64,000 nucleotides of DNA. It comes from Geodermatophilus nigrescens. Its GTDB lineage: Bacteria > Actinomycetota > Actinomycetes > Mycobacteriales > Geodermatophilaceae. The stretch is taken from assembly GCF_900129495.1 (NCBI RefSeq), contig NZ_FQVX01000005.1:62001-126000 (forward strand), in the 5' to 3' direction. The stretch's first letter is position 1; each line of letters starts with the position of its first letter. Positions 62,333-64,000 of this stretch are shown here, piece after piece. The notes below the pieces were generated by a model. The model had not been told where the DNA came from. It was given only the letters and a program-made list of their open reading frames with translations, and did not search any database. The position numbers and the translations under genes were made by a program.

Positions 62333-63079
62333 GTGTTGTTCTACTGGTTCCTCAAGTTCGTCGCGATCGGCCCCGCCGTGAGGCTGGTCTTCCGGCCGCG
62401 GGCCGAGGGTCGGGAGCACGTCCCCGCCGACGGCGCGGCGATCCTCGCGAGCAACCACCTGTCGGCCGCCGACTGGATCTTCATGCCGCTGTCGCTGCGG
62501 CGGCGGGTCACCTTCCTGGCCAAGGCCGAGTACTTCACCGGCCGCGGCGTGAAGGGCCGCCTGCAGCGGGCGTTCTTCTCCGGCGCGGGCCAGGTGCCGA
62601 TCGACCGGTCGAGCGCCACCGCGGCCGAGGGCGCGATCCGCACCGGCATCGGCATCCTCGAGCAGGGCAGGCTGCTCGGCATCTACCCGGAGGGCACCCG
62701 CTCGCCCGACGGCCGGCTCTACCGCGGCAAGACCGGCGTCGCCCGCATGACGCTGGAGACCGGCGCCCCCGTCGTCCCCGTGGCCATGACCTACACGCCG
62801 CGGCGGATGCCGTTCGGGTCGCGGCTGCCGCGGGTCTGCGTGCGCTTCGGCGAGCCCCTGGACTTCTCCCGCTACGAGGGCCTGGCCGGTGACCGGTTCG
62901 TCGAGCGGTCGATCACCGACGAGATCATGTACGAGGTCATGACGCTGTCGGGCCAGGAGTACGTCGACGTCTACGGCGCCTCGGTGAAGAAGGCGCAGGC
63001 CGCCGGCGGGCGGCCCGGCGTGCTGCCGCCCCCGGCCGGCGAGGCCGGCGACCGCGCGCCCGACACCCTCGCCGGCTAG
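62333..63079 (+). CDS. 1-acyl-sn-glycerol-3-phosphate acyltransferase family (PlsC-like)
   Basis: The 248-aa enzyme acylates lysophosphatidate or a related lipid at the membrane. The NHxxxxD motif is SNHLSAADWIF and the acceptor motif is YPEGTRSPDGRLYRGKTG; an N-terminal hydrophobic helix anchors it. Start: GTG at 62333 or TTG at 62336; AGGGAGG at 62325-62331 favours the TTG slightly by spacing. It belongs to the lipid-related neighbourhood with fadD and pimB. Confidence 0.92.
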   Translation: MLFYWFLKFVAIGPAVRLVFRPRAEGREHVPADGAAILASNHLSAADWIFMPLSLRRRVTFLAKAEYFTGRGVKGRLQRAFFSGAGQVPIDRSSATAAEGAIRTGIGILEQGRLLGIYPEGTRSPDGRLYRGKTGVARMTLETGAPVVPVAMTYTPRRMPFGSRLPRVCVRFGEPLDFSRYEGLAGDRFVERSITDEIMYEVMTLSGQEYVDVYGASVKKAQAAGGRPGVLPPPAGEAGDRAPDTLAG

Positions 63080-63672
63080 CGGTCCAGCAGCCGGCCCAGG
63101 ACGTCGGTGAGCAGCGCGAGCAGGTCCTCGCGGCTGGTCGCGGGCTCGCGCACCCACTGGTGCACCAGGTCCTCGGTGAAGGCGAACCAGGAGCGCACCA
63201 ACTGCCGACGCAGCGGGTCCTCGAGGCCGCCGGGCGCGCCGATGCCGAGCGCTCCCATGCCCAGGTCGACCAGCGCCTCGCGGGTCTCCTCGTAGACCTC
63301 GGCCACCCACGGGTCGCCACCGGCCGCGCCGCGGACGAACGCCAGGTGGGTCTCGCGGTAGGTCTCCACCCAGCCGACGTAGCGGTCGAGCATCCACGCG
63401 GGACGGTCCGCCGCGGGGACGCCGTCCGGCGGGGTGAGGTGGGTGCGCAGCAGGTCGGCCGCCGCCCGGGTCACCGCCCGGTAGTAGTCCCGCTTCGACG
63501 GGAAGTAGTGGAACAGCAGGCTGCGGCTGATGCCTGCCCGCCGGGCCACCTCGTCGATGGTCAGCTCCTGCACCGGCGTGGTGGGCAGCAGCTGCAGGCC
63601 GATGCCGACCAGCTGTTCCCGCCGGTCGGCGGCCGACCGGCGGGAGCGCGGGGGAGGGGCAGGAGCGGTCAC
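63076..63672 (-). CDS. TetR-family transcriptional regulator
   Basis: The 198-aa product has the N-terminal helix-turn-helix LTIDEVARRAGISRSLLFHYFPSKRDYYRAVTRA, a textbook TetR DNA-binding part. A helical ligand domain with many Trp and Glu (PAWMLDRYVGWVETYRETH) follows. The ligand is unknown. It follows a hydrolase gene in the same direction, 11 nt apart, and probably controls that unit and/or itself. Its end overlaps that of the PlsC-like gene by 4 nt. Confidence 0.92.
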   Translation of the reverse strand: MTAPAPPPRSRRSAADRREQLVGIGLQLLPTTPVQELTIDEVARRAGISRSLLFHYFPSKRDYYRAVTRAAADLLRTHLTPPDGVPAADRPAWMLDRYVGWVETYRETHLAFVRGAAGGDPWVAEVYEETREALVDLGMGALGIGAPGGLEDPLRRQLVRSWFAFTEDLVHQWVREPATSREDLLALLTDVLGRLLDR

Positions 63673-63683
63673 GGCCGGCCGGC

Positions 63684-64000
63684 TCAGGCGGCGGCCCGGG
63701 CGGCCGCGGCCTCGGTCAGCAGCCGGGCGATCGACGCGGCGACCAGGGAGGGCCGCTCGTCGGGGAGCATGTGGCCGGTGCGCGGCACCACCTGCAGCCG
63801 GGCGTCGGGCAGCGCCTGCGCCAGCTGCCGGCTGTGCCGCACCGGGGTCAGCCTGTCGCCGTCGCCGACGAGCACCTCCACCGGCACCCGGGTGAGGGCG
63901 GCGAGCTCGGTGCGCACGTCGTGGTCGCCCAGCGCCGGCAGGAACGCCGTGAACGCCCGCACCGTGGTCGCGTGCATGATCTCGGCGCCCGCCCGCACCA
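63684..64000 (-). CDS. Alpha/beta hydrolase, C-terminal part (cut by window end)
   Basis: About 105 residues are visible. VPVEVLVGDGDRLTPVRHSRQLAQALPDARLQVVPRTGHMLPDERP shows the catalytic Asp (GDGDRLTP) and His (TGHMLP) of an alpha/beta hydrolase. The nucleophile region lies beyond base 64000. Substrate unknown; likely in an operon with the TetR gene. Confidence 0.85.
   Translation of the reverse strand, partial: VRAGAEIMHATTVRAFTAFLPALGDHDVRTELAALTRVPVEVLVGDGDRLTPVRHSRQLAQALPDARLQVVPRTGHMLPDERPSLVAASIARLLTEAAAARAAA

Overview
The window is chromosomal DNA of very high GC (about 73-75% by eye) with GTG/ATG starts and many leaderless promoters. A bcc-aa3 respiratory cluster, a PimB'-type mannosyltransferase, several F420/PPOX, DUF4191, DUF3043 and DUF4235 proteins and an actinobacterial-type CtaF all point to a high-GC actinobacterium. 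My best guess is Geodermatophilaceae or a close relative (inference from protein character only; no 16S gene is present).

Left end (1-5954): the 3' end of an EamA/DMT transporter gene is followed by a 5.3-kb integrated element. The element lies between two copies of the last 18 bp of glnA, which act as attL and attR. It carries a tyrosine integrase next to attR, a 592-aa protein with a DUF4304-like C-terminus, two small unknown genes (one a lipoprotein), and a decayed zinc-ribbon gene. The cargo genes are punctuated by three copies of an imperfect TGTCCC/GGGACA palindrome.

Core region A (5937-31800): glnA, a divergent RDD-GNAT pair, an MFS transporter fused to a cyclic-nucleotide-binding domain next to a cyclase-like DUF2652 protein, lipA-DUF4191, an 11-mer-repeat membrane protein, and a GGDEF-EAL protein. 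Next comes leuS, preceded by what looks like a leucine leader-peptide attenuator, then a PPOX protein, lipB, peptidase E, an FAD amine-oxidase-like protein, a Ser/Thr kinase, a TIGR01777 epimerase, the 2-oxoacid dehydrogenase E2 and E3 genes, pepA and gcvT. Lipoate metabolism (lipA, lipB) and lipoyl-dependent enzymes (E2, E3, gcvT) are therefore loosely clustered.

Core region B (31765-47975): BrkB-like protein, a translationally coupled holin/DUF3618/DUF4235 trio, aldo/keto reductase, DUF3043, an A-type Fe-S carrier, asnB, and the respiratory cluster ctaC-ctaF / ctaE-qcrC-qcrA-qcrB. A degenerate receiver-like gene is coupled to trpD, followed by a stand-alone Lrp/AsnC RAM domain.

Core region C (48017-64000): a DEDDh exonuclease-GIY-YIG fusion, two NlpC/P60 cell-wall proteins (the second behind a c-di-AMP riboswitch), and an M48 protease coupled to pimB. 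Then come fadD, a SRPBCC/ArsA-like/zinc-knuckle/ROK glucokinase run, a membrane protein, a PlsC-type acyltransferase, a TetR regulator, and a truncated alpha/beta hydrolase.

About fifteen genes have a TANNNT -10 box ending 5-7 nt before the start codon, so leaderless transcription appears common here. No tRNA, rRNA, CRISPR array or transposase gene was seen.
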